This document shows, in pieces, positions 7,524-14,424 of a stretch of DNA of 24,442 bases. The notes below the pieces were generated by a model, which made no database searches, was not told the DNA's origin, and worked only from the letters and a program-made list of their open reading frames with translations. The position numbers were made by a program, and so were the translations under genes. Position 1 is the first letter of the stretch; every line of letters starts with the position of its first letter. Source of the DNA: Candidatus Woesearchaeota archaeon (GTDB taxonomy: Archaea > Nanobdellota > Nanobdellia > SCGC-AAA011-G17 > VGLX01); contig VGLX01000001.1 in NCBI GenBank assembly GCA_016866645.1, positions 1 through 24,442 on the forward strand. The letters run 5' to 3'.

Positions 7524-8693
7524 TCAAGATAAGTGGTTGCTAATAACCATTCTACCTTTATCCTGCTGACTGATTTGAACGACGTAATCGCCTCCAGGCA
7601 GTTTTTGGTCTGGCATGTTAGGGACCTTATTAACAGCACATTGAGCGTTTAAGACTAAAGGGGGGCTTGAAGAGTTGGTTATGCCCTCAACAGAATATGT
7701 CCTCCCATCAGGCAGTAAGAGTGTAGCGTTGACGTAAGAGTCTTCATTAGGGGGTATACTTATGTTAAACCAAGTAGAACAATACTTTCCGTGGCTTAAT
7801 GCTGGAGTCGATAAGTAACTCACTCTTTGACCTTGGCTAAGGCTTATCAGCGAATGTGCACTTGTTTTATTCCAATCTAATGGTATGCCCGTTGTACATT
7901 TTCCTAAGACGCAAACGTTGCCAGTAGAACATTTTCCGCAGCTGAACTCTCTTCCACATCCGTCAGGCCAAACACCGCATTCCATATCAATAGAATCACA
8001 GTTTACTGAGTCGTAACGAAGCCTTTTAGGCATATCATAGGCTTGGTTCTTCTTAACTTTCAGGATAATTTTTTGGTCTTTATTCGATTTTAGTTTTAAT
8101 ACGTAATCGCCAGGCATAAGCCAGCGTTCAGGAACGGTTGGGCTTTCTAGCTTATTACTTGCAAACCACCATTCTTCTCCACCTTCTAGATGCTTATAAA
8201 ATTCGCGGCCGTCAGGGAAGACTAACACAGCGTCTACATCACAAGAGCAGAACTTGTTGTTACATAAGCAGTAATTGTTGTTCAATACCTCTATAAGAGG
8301 AGATGATGCGAGGAGCCTTATTGCATAAATAACTTCTATACCTTTGAATAATTGCACGGCCTGTGGGCGAGAGGTAACAAAAACAGGATGATTGGTGAAC
8401 TTAGGGTATTCACACCATGCATAACTTTTTTTAAACCTTTGATAGATAACCGGAAGAGTTTCACCTGATAAATCACCAGTTACAGATAAATCAACAGGAT
8501 TCTCCCCTAGGTCATAAGCAGCTAATAAGTCTTTAATCTCTAAACCAGTAAGCACAGAACTTTCAGCATTAACAAAATAGTTGTCAATCGCAGATATTAA
8601 GATTAGCCTTACCTCTGAAATAGGCGCAGTCTCTGCACAAACTATGTAAGCGGATGCGATAAGCAAGATGGCTAGTAAGCACTCTTTTTTCAT
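7524..8693 (-). CDS. Secreted cysteine-rich protein with duplicated beta-domain
   Basis: A 389-residue protein with a clear signal peptide (KKECLLAILLIASAYIVCA). It has a Cys-rich segment at about 142-151 and a knot-like motif at 239-266 (CGVWPDGCG...CGKCSTGNVC...GKC). This resembles the CG-WPDGCG-CG-CSSGQ-C motif I associate with predicted secreted DPANN proteins. Two similar stretches, residues about 155-203 (LVFPDGREF...PGDYVLKL) and about 325-378 (LLLPDGRTY...GGDYVVQI), look like an internal repeat of a small beta-sandwich flanking the knot. No catalytic motif is visible. A cell-surface adhesion or structural role is inference. It diverges from the DUF763 gene across a 111-nt promoter region. 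Confidence 0.7.
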   Translation of the reverse strand: MKKECLLAILLIASAYIVCAETAPISEVRLILISAIDNYFVNAESSVLTGLEIKDLLAAYDLGENPVDLSVTGDLSGETLPVIYQRFKKSYAWCEYPKFTNHPVFVTSRPQAVQLFKGIEVIYAIRLLASSPLIEVLNNNYCLCNNKFCSCDVDAVLVFPDGREFYKHLEGGEEWWFASNKLESPTVPERWLMPGDYVLKLKSNKDQKIILKVKKNQAYDMPKRLRYDSVNCDSIDMECGVWPDGCGREFSCGKCSTGNVCVLGKCTTGIPLDWNKTSAHSLISLSQGQRVSYLSTPALSHGKYCSTWFNISIPPNEDSYVNATLLLPDGRTYSVEGITNSSSPPLVLNAQCAVNKVPNMPDQKLPGGDYVVQISQQDKGRMVISNHLS

Positions 8694-8717
8694 AACTCTT
8701 TATTTAAAGACTTCTTA

Positions 8718-8728
8718 CCTTATAAAAC
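8718..8728 (-). promoter_or_regulatory. TATA box of the secreted Cys-rich gene
   Basis: GTTTTATAAGG on the minus strand, about 30 nt upstream of the ATG at 8693. It shares the 8694-8804 divergent region with the DUF763 promoter. Confidence 0.45.
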
Positions 8729-8774
8729 TTTTTTAATCAAAGTATTGGACAACTGGACAAGTGTGTGGGCAGTA

Positions 8775-8783
8775 TTTATAAAT
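8775..8783 (+). promoter_or_regulatory. TATA box of the DUF763 operon
   Basis: TTTATAAAT centred 26 nt before ATG 8805, the clearest leaderless promoter in the window. Confidence 0.65.
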
Positions 8784-8804
8784 AAAAATTAGCTTTTCTT
8801 TTTT

Positions 8805-9899
8805 ATGCTAAGAACAGGAACAGCTAACCTCCCGCTCCATCCTGGAAAGTGCCCTCCTTGGCTTTTCGGCAGGATGATCAAGCTCAGTAAGGCTATAACA
8901 GAAATAATAGTCAATGAGTACGGCCAAGAAGAGTTCTTAAGGCGAATAGCAGACCCTTATTTCTTCCAAAGCTTCGCTTGCACAGTAGGTTTTGACTGGC
9001 ACTCTAGCGGAACGACAACTACTCTCTGCGGAGCGCTAAAAGAAGCCCTGAACAAGGAAGAGCTAGGGATAAGAATCGCTGGAGGAAAAGGCAAAGCGTC
9101 GAGGGAAACTCCGGAGCATATTGAACGGTTCTCTAATAGTCTTAGCATATCTACCCAGAAGATGGAGCATCTGAAATACGCTTCTAAGATAACAGCTAAA
9201 GTGGACAATAACCTCATACAGGACGGTTACCAGTTATACATGCACGCGTTCTTCTTCACAGAAAAAGGAAGGTATGCTGTCGTGCAGCAAGGCCTTTGCA
9301 ACGATAACAGTTATGCTAGACGATATCATTGGCTATCTGACAACGTCCGAACGTTTATTGAAGAGCCACACAACGCTATATGCTGCGACAAGAAAGAAGA
9401 AAACGTGCTAGACCTGACATCTAAGCAGAGCAAAGACACCAGGGATACTAGTCTAGACCTGGTAAAAGATAATCCTAAGCATTTAGAGAAATACTTCAAC
9501 CCTAAAGGGCAAAAAACCTTGTTTGAATATTCACATCTTACTATGGCACCCGACCATTACTGCTTAAACCTTTCTAAACGGTCGCTAAAATTCCTCAAGC
9601 AGGCTTACGAGTTCCAACCGAAGAATTACGAAGAGCTGGTCGCTTTGAAGAACATGGGCCCTCAGACGATAAGGGCGTTAGCATTGATATCCGAGCTTGT
9701 CTACGGGACTAAGAGCAGCTGGAAGGATCCTGCGAGATTCTCATTCTCCCACGGTGGAAAAGACGGCGTACCACATCCTGTGGACCGTGAATTGATGGAC
9801 AACAACACAGAATTTTTAAAAGAAGCTTTAAGACAGTCTAAATTAGGGGATGAAGAAAAGCTTAAAGCTGTTAAAAGGCTGAAAGATTTCGTAACATGA
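8805..9899 (+). CDS. DUF763 family protein
   Basis: A 364-residue member of DUF763 (COG1415), recognised from the N-terminal block TGTANLPLHPGKCPPWLF, then EYGQEEFLRRIADPYFFQ and FDWHSSGTTTTLCGALKEAL. The function of the family is unknown. A segment around residues 280-305 (YEELVALKNMGPQTIRALALI) resembles a helix-hairpin-helix DNA-binding element, suggesting a nucleic-acid role. The C-terminal SHGGKDGVPHPVDRE block is also typical of the family. The last codons overlap the ATG of the radical-SAM SPL-family gene (ATGA), so the two are translationally coupled. The start is fixed by the leaderless TATA spacing. Confidence 0.9.
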   Translation: MLRTGTANLPLHPGKCPPWLFGRMIKLSKAITEIIVNEYGQEEFLRRIADPYFFQSFACTVGFDWHSSGTTTTLCGALKEALNKEELGIRIAGGKGKASRETPEHIERFSNSLSISTQKMEHLKYASKITAKVDNNLIQDGYQLYMHAFFFTEKGRYAVVQQGLCNDNSYARRYHWLSDNVRTFIEEPHNAICCDKKEENVLDLTSKQSKDTRDTSLDLVKDNPKHLEKYFNPKGQKTLFEYSHLTMAPDHYCLNLSKRSLKFLKQAYEFQPKNYEELVALKNMGPQTIRALALISELVYGTKSSWKDPARFSFSHGGKDGVPHPVDRELMDNNTEFLKEALRQSKLGDEEKLKAVKRLKDFVT

Positions 9900-10793
9900 T
9901 AATCAAAGAAATAAGCTGCAAGACATTATTGAACAAGAGCGGCATTATGGACTATTGTATAAACCCTTACACCGGCTGCTCTCACGGCTGTGTCTACTGT
10001 TATGCCCGATTCATGCTCAAATACACTAACCATAAAGAAGAGTGGGGCGGCTTTGTAGACGTAAAAACAAATGCTATAGAAGTATTAAAGAAAGAAATCC
10101 TTAAGAAAAAACCGGGCAAGATATTCATCAGTTCAGTAACAGACTGTTACCAGCCATAGAGAAGAGTGGGGCGGCTTTGTAGACGTAAAAACAAATGCTA
10201 TAGAAGTATTAAAGAAAGAAATCCTTAAGAAAAAACCGGGCAAGATATTCATCAGTTCAGTAACAGACTGTTACCAGCCCATAGAGAAAAAATACGAACT
10301 CACTAGAAAAGTGTTGGAAACCTTGCCTAAAGACTTCAAGCCGAGCATACTCACGAAATCATCACTTTTTATCAGAGACATGGACTTATTAAAAAAGTTT
10401 GAAGAAGCAGAAGTCGGGATCACTATAACAAGCCTTAATGACTGGAAGAACTTTGAGCCGGGATCTTCGCCAACCACCGATAGGATAAACGCGTTAAGGA
10501 AAGCTCATGATTCTGGTTTGAAAACTTATGTGTTCTTAGGGCCTGTGCTGCCTTACATAACAGACAACAGCTTTGATGAGTTGATGAGCAAGATAAGCTT
10601 TGTAGACCGTATAATGGTTGACCGGTTGAATATCAAGAGCGGGAACTGGCCAAGGATCAGAGCAGTCGTTCAAGAAAATTATCATGATGTGTTTAAACTG
10701 TTTAGCGAAGCTGTTTTTGAAAATGATAATTATTATAACCTTTTTAAGTTAAGGATTAAGAGAATCTGGAAAGATACTGAGCTGTGTTTTTGA
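9896..10793 (+). pseudogene. Radical SAM SPL-family gene split by tandem duplication
   Basis: The 5' frame (9896-10159) carries the 4Fe-4S motif GCSHGCVYCY (Cys28, Cys32, Cys35) in the context INPYTGCSHGCVYCYARFM, characteristic of spore-photoproduct-lyase-like radical SAM proteins (COG1533). At 10157 it hits TAG, because a 124-nt-period duplication shifts the frame. The remainder is open in the +1 frame from 10140 to 10793 and continues the same protein (PIEKKYELTRKV, GITITSL, ETYVFLGPVLP-type strands). Removing one 124-nt unit restores a single 257-residue ORF. The gene is therefore either freshly broken or mis-assembled. It overlaps DUF763 at its start. If intact, it would use SAM radical chemistry, perhaps on nucleic acid as for SplB; the substrate is unknown. 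Confidence 0.85.
10036..10283 (+). repeat. Tandem direct duplication, two copies, period 124 nt
   Basis: Positions 10036-10155 and 10160-10279 are identical over 120 bases. The period is 124, so the reading frame shifts by one. The units sit inside the SPL-family gene. The left flanks share a similar short sequence (CCATAAAG and CCATAGAG), which could have mediated slippage or misassembly. Confidence 0.95.
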
Positions 10794-10801
10794 AAAAAGT
10801 T
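10793..10801. terminator. Possible A/T-tract terminator between convergent genes
   Basis: The 8 nt between the SPL-family stop and the DUF6485 stop contain AAAAAAG/TTTT. On the minus strand this gives a CTTTTTT run at the end of the five-gene nrdJ operon, suitable for archaeal U-tract termination. There is no strong hairpin. Confidence 0.3.
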
Positions 10802-10996
10802 TTAACTACGTGTTTCAATAAAGTTTTCTATGCTCCTGTCGTAACTCCTTTCTGCTTCTTTTGAGAAGTAGCATGCTGGCAGCTGGCCTTTGCTCCTGTG
10901 GTGGGCTATGCACTCGCAGCAGATGCCTTTCCTGGCGCAAGGGTTGTAAGTGCAGTTGCATCCTTTCAGGTTTTTTTCTTTTTTGCATTCCATCAT
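10802..10996 (-). CDS. DUF6485 small cysteine-rich protein
   Basis: A 64-residue protein starting at ATG 10996, which overlaps the upstream stop (ATGA); an open frame extends further upstream but is only overlap with the radical SAM gene. The sequence MECKKEKNLKGCNCTY, then NPCARKGICCECIAHHR and LPACYF, followed by ERSYDRSIENFI, matches the DUF6485 family. Eight cysteines in CxCx-C-CCxC-type spacing suggest a metal site (Zn or Fe-S), though nothing proves this. It is the last gene of the nrdJ operon and is directly coupled to the radical SAM enzyme, so it could be a partner or maturation factor for it. Function is unknown. Confidence 0.8.
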   Translation of the reverse strand: MMECKKEKNLKGCNCTYNPCARKGICCECIAHHRSKGQLPACYFSKEAERSYDRSIENFIETRS

Positions 10997-13401
10997 TTCC
11001 ACACCCCTTCTATTTTCAGACCGCATTTGTAGCACTTGTTCGCCCTTATCTTGTTGTATGTCACGTTGAAGAAGCTGTTTCTCTTTATCAAGGCCTCTTC
11101 GCATCTCGGGCAGAACGTATGATTATAACCCTCTTCAGGCACGTTTCCTACGTATACGTAGTGCAGGCCTGCTTTCTTGGCTGTCTGGTAGGCTTTTTTC
11201 AAAGTCTCGAATGGCGTCGGCGGCTTGTCTTTCATGTTGTAGCACGGGTGGAATCTTGATAAGTGCAGAGGGTAGCATGGGCCGAGCTCTTTGTTGACCC
11301 ATTCGCACATGCCCTTTATCATCTTCATGTCATCGTTAAGCCCGGGAATGATGAGGGTTGTCAGCTCTATCCAGACACCCATCTCTTTTAGGAGTTTCAG
11401 GGTTTCTAAAACAGGCTGAAGCCTTGCAAAGCAAAACCTTTTGTAATATTCTTCTGTGAAGCTTTTCAGGTCGACGTTAGTCGCGTCTATGTACTTGTAG
11501 AGCATCTTCGCAGGCTCAGGGTTGATGAAGCCGTTGCTCACTGTGATGTTCTTCAGGCCTTGATACTTAGCCTTCTTAGCTATGTCAAGTACGTACTCAA
11601 AGAATATTGTGGGCTCGTTGTAAGTGTAGGATATGCTCGGGCAGCCTTCGTTTAAAGCGTTTTCTACTACTTCTTCAGGAGCTACGCTGACGCTTGGTGT
11701 GTCTTCAGGATAGGACTGTGATATCTGCCAGTTCTGGCAATTGGATACAGCAATAAAATTTGCAAGGTAAGAATGATCATCTTTTACTTCAATATTGTAT
11801 ACTGGTCCTTTATACTTTTCTTTGCTTATTTTGTATATGGGTAAAAAATAATAGTCTCTGTTTTCAATAAACTTTACACTTTTCATGCTTTGCTTATTCG
11901 GCTTACATTTTTTATTAAGAAATTTTCTTCTAAATTTTTCCGCTTGTATTTTAACATAATACAACGTAGATTGGTTTACTATCCGATTTTCTATCTTTTT
12001 CTTTTTTATAGGTTTCCAAGTATAAAATGAAGGTAAGAATCCTAATTTTAGGAATAGGCTGTAGATGCCTAACGCTAATTCTTTTGAAACTGTATTCGTG
12101 CTTATTATTGTGTCTTCTTTTGTCCAACCATTGCCTTCCACATATGCTTGTAGAAACGTTTGGATAATTTCTTTTGATGATTTGTTTATCACCCATGGCA
12201 CTTTTTTGTTTTTTGCGCCATGTCCACATAAAGATTTGAAAAATAAGGCTACTGGTGCTTGATGGCATTCTACAGTTACAGTTGTTTTTCTTATTCTCAC
12301 AGAAGGATTCACTTTGAATATTCGCTTCAATAAACTCTCTGTTTCTTTTATCTGATTTTCTTCATGTTTACCAAAAGAAAAAATAGCACAATACGAATTT
12401 GGTCTGTTCTTGCATGGTGTTACGTGGCCTTCAGAAACGAAATAGCCTAAAAGTTTAGCTAAATTATCATTTACGCTTATTTTTGATGGTATACCTTTTC
12501 CTTGTCCTTTTAAAAATTTGATATACCCATTTTTTTCTATTAACCTATTTTCTTTAAAAAACAAGCTTTTTTTCCCGTATTTTCTTATTTTTGCAAATAT
12601 GCGTCTTATGTATACAGGATGGAGTTCAAACTTGTACCCTATCTCTTTTGATGTTGCGCCCCGTTGTTTCATTCTTATAATATCTTCAATTAAACTTTTG
12701 CTTACTTTTTTATTACCTTTTTTGATCTTAATCTTTGTATAATGTTCTAATACATTCTTGGTTTTGATTTCTTTTAGATTTGAGAAAGTGCGTGTTTTTG
12801 GTATAGCAAGATAGTCCTCTTTGGTTATACTGTCTGCTCGGGTTTTACTTAAGTTTTCAGAGCTAGGACACTTGGTTGTAAAGAATTTATGATTAGGTGT
12901 GCATTTTATTTCAGGGGAGTAATATGGTTTGATACTAACTAACTCACCTTCATACTGGTGTTCAAACGCATACATGACTTCTTTAGCATTCCCTTTATGC
13001 GTAGTTGTTACAGGATTGTTTATTCTTCTTACTTTCCCGTTTAAATAAGGTTTTTCATTAGAGCCTTTTTCAAAAATTTCTTTTAATGTTAAAATGCCTT
13101 TCTCAGTAGGAATTATAGTATCAGGTGTGAAACAGAACTCACAATGCAAGTTACATCCTGTCGTCCCTAAGGAAAACGTTTTAGTCCCAGGTAAGAAGTG
13201 GAATAACGGCTTCTTCTCTATAGGGTCTGTAGCTACTGACACTGGCTTGGCGTAAACCATCGAGTATAGTTTGCCTTTGATGTTCTTCCTTGCCCTGCAC
13301 TTGCCATAATTATCCGGAAGTATCACGCAGTTTTGCGGGCATAGTTCGCACTGCACGTTTTTAGCGTTCAGTTGTTTGTAGAATAACGCTTCGTGTTCCA
13401 T
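10993..13401 (-). CDS. AmmeMemoRadiSam-type radical SAM enzyme with intein
   Basis: The 802-codon ORF comprises a 337-residue host protein and a 465-residue intein (residues 90-554). The host belongs to the PflA-like COG1180 group, known as the radical SAM member of the AMMECR1/Memo/radical SAM trio. It has an N-terminal CELCPQNC and GKCRARK block, the cluster motif CNLHCEF/C (Cys83, Cys87 and, after splicing, the Cys following the intein), then GCPSISYTYNEPTIF, NVDLKSF, TTLIIPGLND and FHPCYNMKDKPPTP, all typical. The C-terminus adds CPRC and CYKCG pairs resembling a zinc ribbon. Neither AMMECR1 nor Memo is in the window. Without splicing the enzyme cannot form its cluster. It starts 2 nt after the HIT gene stop and overlaps DUF6485. 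The substrate of the system is unresolved. Confidence 0.88.
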   Translation of the reverse strand: MEHEALFYKQLNAKNVQCELCPQNCVILPDNYGKCRARKNIKGKLYSMVYAKPVSVATDPIEKKPLFHFLPGTKTFSLGTTGCNLHCEFCFTPDTIIPTEKGILTLKEIFEKGSNEKPYLNGKVRRINNPVTTTHKGNAKEVMYAFEHQYEGELVSIKPYYSPEIKCTPNHKFFTTKCPSSENLSKTRADSITKEDYLAIPKTRTFSNLKEIKTKNVLEHYTKIKIKKGNKKVSKSLIEDIIRMKQRGATSKEIGYKFELHPVYIRRIFAKIRKYGKKSLFFKENRLIEKNGYIKFLKGQGKGIPSKISVNDNLAKLLGYFVSEGHVTPCKNRPNSYCAIFSFGKHEENQIKETESLLKRIFKVNPSVRIRKTTVTVECHQAPVALFFKSLCGHGAKNKKVPWVINKSSKEIIQTFLQAYVEGNGWTKEDTIISTNTVSKELALGIYSLFLKLGFLPSFYTWKPIKKKKIENRIVNQSTLYYVKIQAEKFRRKFLNKKCKPNKQSMKSVKFIENRDYYFLPIYKISKEKYKGPVYNIEVKDDHSYLANFIAVSNCQNWQISQSYPEDTPSVSVAPEEVVENALNEGCPSISYTYNEPTIFFEYVLDIAKKAKYQGLKNITVSNGFINPEPAKMLYKYIDATNVDLKSFTEEYYKRFCFARLQPVLETLKLLKEMGVWIELTTLIIPGLNDDMKMIKGMCEWVNKELGPCYPLHLSRFHPCYNMKDKPPTPFETLKKAYQTAKKAGLHYVYVGNVPEEGYNHTFCPRCEEALIKRNSFFNVTYNKIRANKCYKCGLKIEGVWK
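11740..13134 (-). mobile_element. Intein with LAGLIDADG domain in the radical SAM gene
   Basis: The 465-codon element begins with Cys (CFTPDTIIPT, block A) and has block B IKCTPNHKFF. It ends FIAVSN before the host Cys of CQNWQ. The penultimate residue is Ser, not the usual His. The endonuclease core shows LLGYFVSEG (ORF residues 317-325, acidic Glu324) and LQAYVEGNG (417-425), where Asn424 replaces the expected acidic residue, suggesting weak or lost cleavage activity. A helix-turn-helix-like segment (237-275, RMKQRGATSKEIGYKF) precedes it. The element is visibly more AT-rich than its exteins, consistent with later acquisition. Confidence 0.92.
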
Positions 13402-13403
13402 TT

Positions 13404-13904
13404 TCAGCCCATAATGACCTTTTCCATATATACTCTCATCTTTTTGACTGATTCTTCGATTTTTTTAAGGTTATCCTTTGTTTTCATGTTTTTTTGTGCG
13501 TATTTCACAATCGGTTCAACAGAATTTATCCCTTTACCAAATCTGTCCATCCATCCGAGCCTGGGGAACATCCATAAGTGGAAGTGATGTTTCGTATCTT
13601 CGTTCTGAAACAGATAAACATATTTCACCTTTAAGGTTTGCCGCATCCCTTCTCTTAGTGCGCGTATCAGCCTTATGAACTCTTTTTGTTCAGCGTCAGA
13701 AAACTCTGATAAAGATAAGACATGCCTTTTCGAAGCGACTATTATGAACCCTGGGATGGGTGTTTCATAGTCCTGATGAGCATTAAAATGTTTCGTGACT
13801 TTAATCTCCGCTCTTGAAAAATCAATTTCTCCCGAAGTCATTGCACAACTTAAACAGCCCTTAATGTTCTTACTTTTTCCATCGAAAGATTCTATTTTAA
13901 GCAT
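13404..13904 (-). CDS. HIT-family (histidine triad) protein, altered triad
   Basis: A 166-residue member of the HIT superfamily of nucleotide hydrolases/transferases, cytosolic. The fold is indicated by the N-terminal CLSC pair, strands GFIIVASKRHVLSL, the helix SDAEQKEFIRLIRALREGM, YLFQNEDT and the motif HHFHLWMFPR. The motif should be H-x-H-x-H; here it is H107-F-H109-L-W111. The nucleophilic second His is present but the third position is Trp. CxxC (Cys17, Cys20) may bind zinc, as in several HIT proteins. The C-terminal 45 residues are a basic helix extension. It lies 3 nt after the corrinoid adenosyltransferase and 2 nt before the radical SAM gene. A nucleotide-phosphate substrate is likely, the exact one unknown. 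Confidence 0.82.
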   Translation of the reverse strand: MLKIESFDGKSKNIKGCLSCAMTSGEIDFSRAEIKVTKHFNAHQDYETPIPGFIIVASKRHVLSLSEFSDAEQKEFIRLIRALREGMRQTLKVKYVYLFQNEDTKHHFHLWMFPRLGWMDRFGKGINSVEPIVKYAQKNMKTKDNLKKIEESVKKMRVYMEKVIMG

Positions 13905-13907
13905 GTT

Positions 13908-14408
13908 TTAGTATTCTATCCCTTTCTCTGCTTTCCTGTCTGTTCTCTTCTCGTCTTCTACGCGTGTGCTTATATCTGCTAGGCGTATGAACTCTTCAAG
14001 GGCGTAACGCCCGGTGAGTATTATGTTAGTCTGCTTAGGCTTCTTCTTCAAGACTTCCAAAACTTTTTCCTTATCTAATAATCCTATGCTCGCTGCCAGG
14101 TTTATCTCGTCAAGTATTAGTAAGAACGGTTTTTGTTTCAAGACTTTTTCGGCCATCGCCAAGCCTTTTTCTGCTAGTTCATAGTCTATCTTTAAGGGTT
14201 GGTCTAAAGGTCGGATGCATTCTTTTCTTCCGAACTGGTACACTTTAAAATTTTTCAATCGTTTTTGTATTTTGAACTCGCCGGTGTCTTTTCGTCCTTT
14301 CATGAACTGTATCATAACAACTTTTTTCCCATGGCCTAACGCTCTCATAGCGACGCCTAGTGCAGAAGTAGTTTTTCCGCCGCCGTTGCCAGTGTAAAGA
14401 TGAATCAT
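13908..14408 (-). CDS. cobO: Cob(I)alamin adenosyltransferase, CobO/BtuR type
   Basis: A 166-residue P-loop enzyme that transfers the adenosyl group of ATP to reduced corrinoid, making adenosylcobalamin in the cytosol. Family features are the Walker A GNGGGKTT at residues 7-14, VVMIQFMKGRKDTGEF, LLILDEINLAASIGLL (Walker B-like strand plus the DEI block) and NIILTGRYALEEFI near the C-terminus. All are typical of CobA/CobO/BtuR rather than PduO or EutT. It lies 16 nt downstream of the adenosylcobalamin-dependent ribonucleotide reductase in the same operon, so it very likely supplies or regenerates that enzyme's cofactor. No other cobalamin gene is in the window, which fits a corrinoid-salvaging organism. 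Confidence 0.92.
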   Translation of the reverse strand: MIHLYTGNGGGKTTSALGVAMRALGHGKKVVMIQFMKGRKDTGEFKIQKRLKNFKVYQFGRKECIRPLDQPLKIDYELAEKGLAMAEKVLKQKPFLLILDEINLAASIGLLDKEKVLEVLKKKPKQTNIILTGRYALEEFIRLADISTRVEDEKRTDRKAEKGIEY

Positions 14409-14424
14409 TCTTAAAAACCGTTCT

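Noticed and set aside
8701..8709. TATTTAAAG as an alternative TATA box for the secreted Cys-rich gene
   Set aside because: Only about 12 nt from the start codon, too close for archaeal promoter spacing; the box at 8718-8728 fits.
10997..11104. 36-residue N-terminal extension of the DUF6485 ORF
   Set aside because: It lies entirely inside the radical SAM gene, and the conserved family sequence begins at the ATG overlapping that gene's stop.
10861..11259. 132-codon plus-strand ORF rich in Cys and Phe
   Set aside because: It is antisense to DUF6485 and the radical SAM C-terminus; its cysteines mirror the codons of those genes.
11951..12268. 105-codon minus-strand ORF inside the intein
   Set aside because: Out-of-frame shadow of the LAGLIDADG intein coding sequence.
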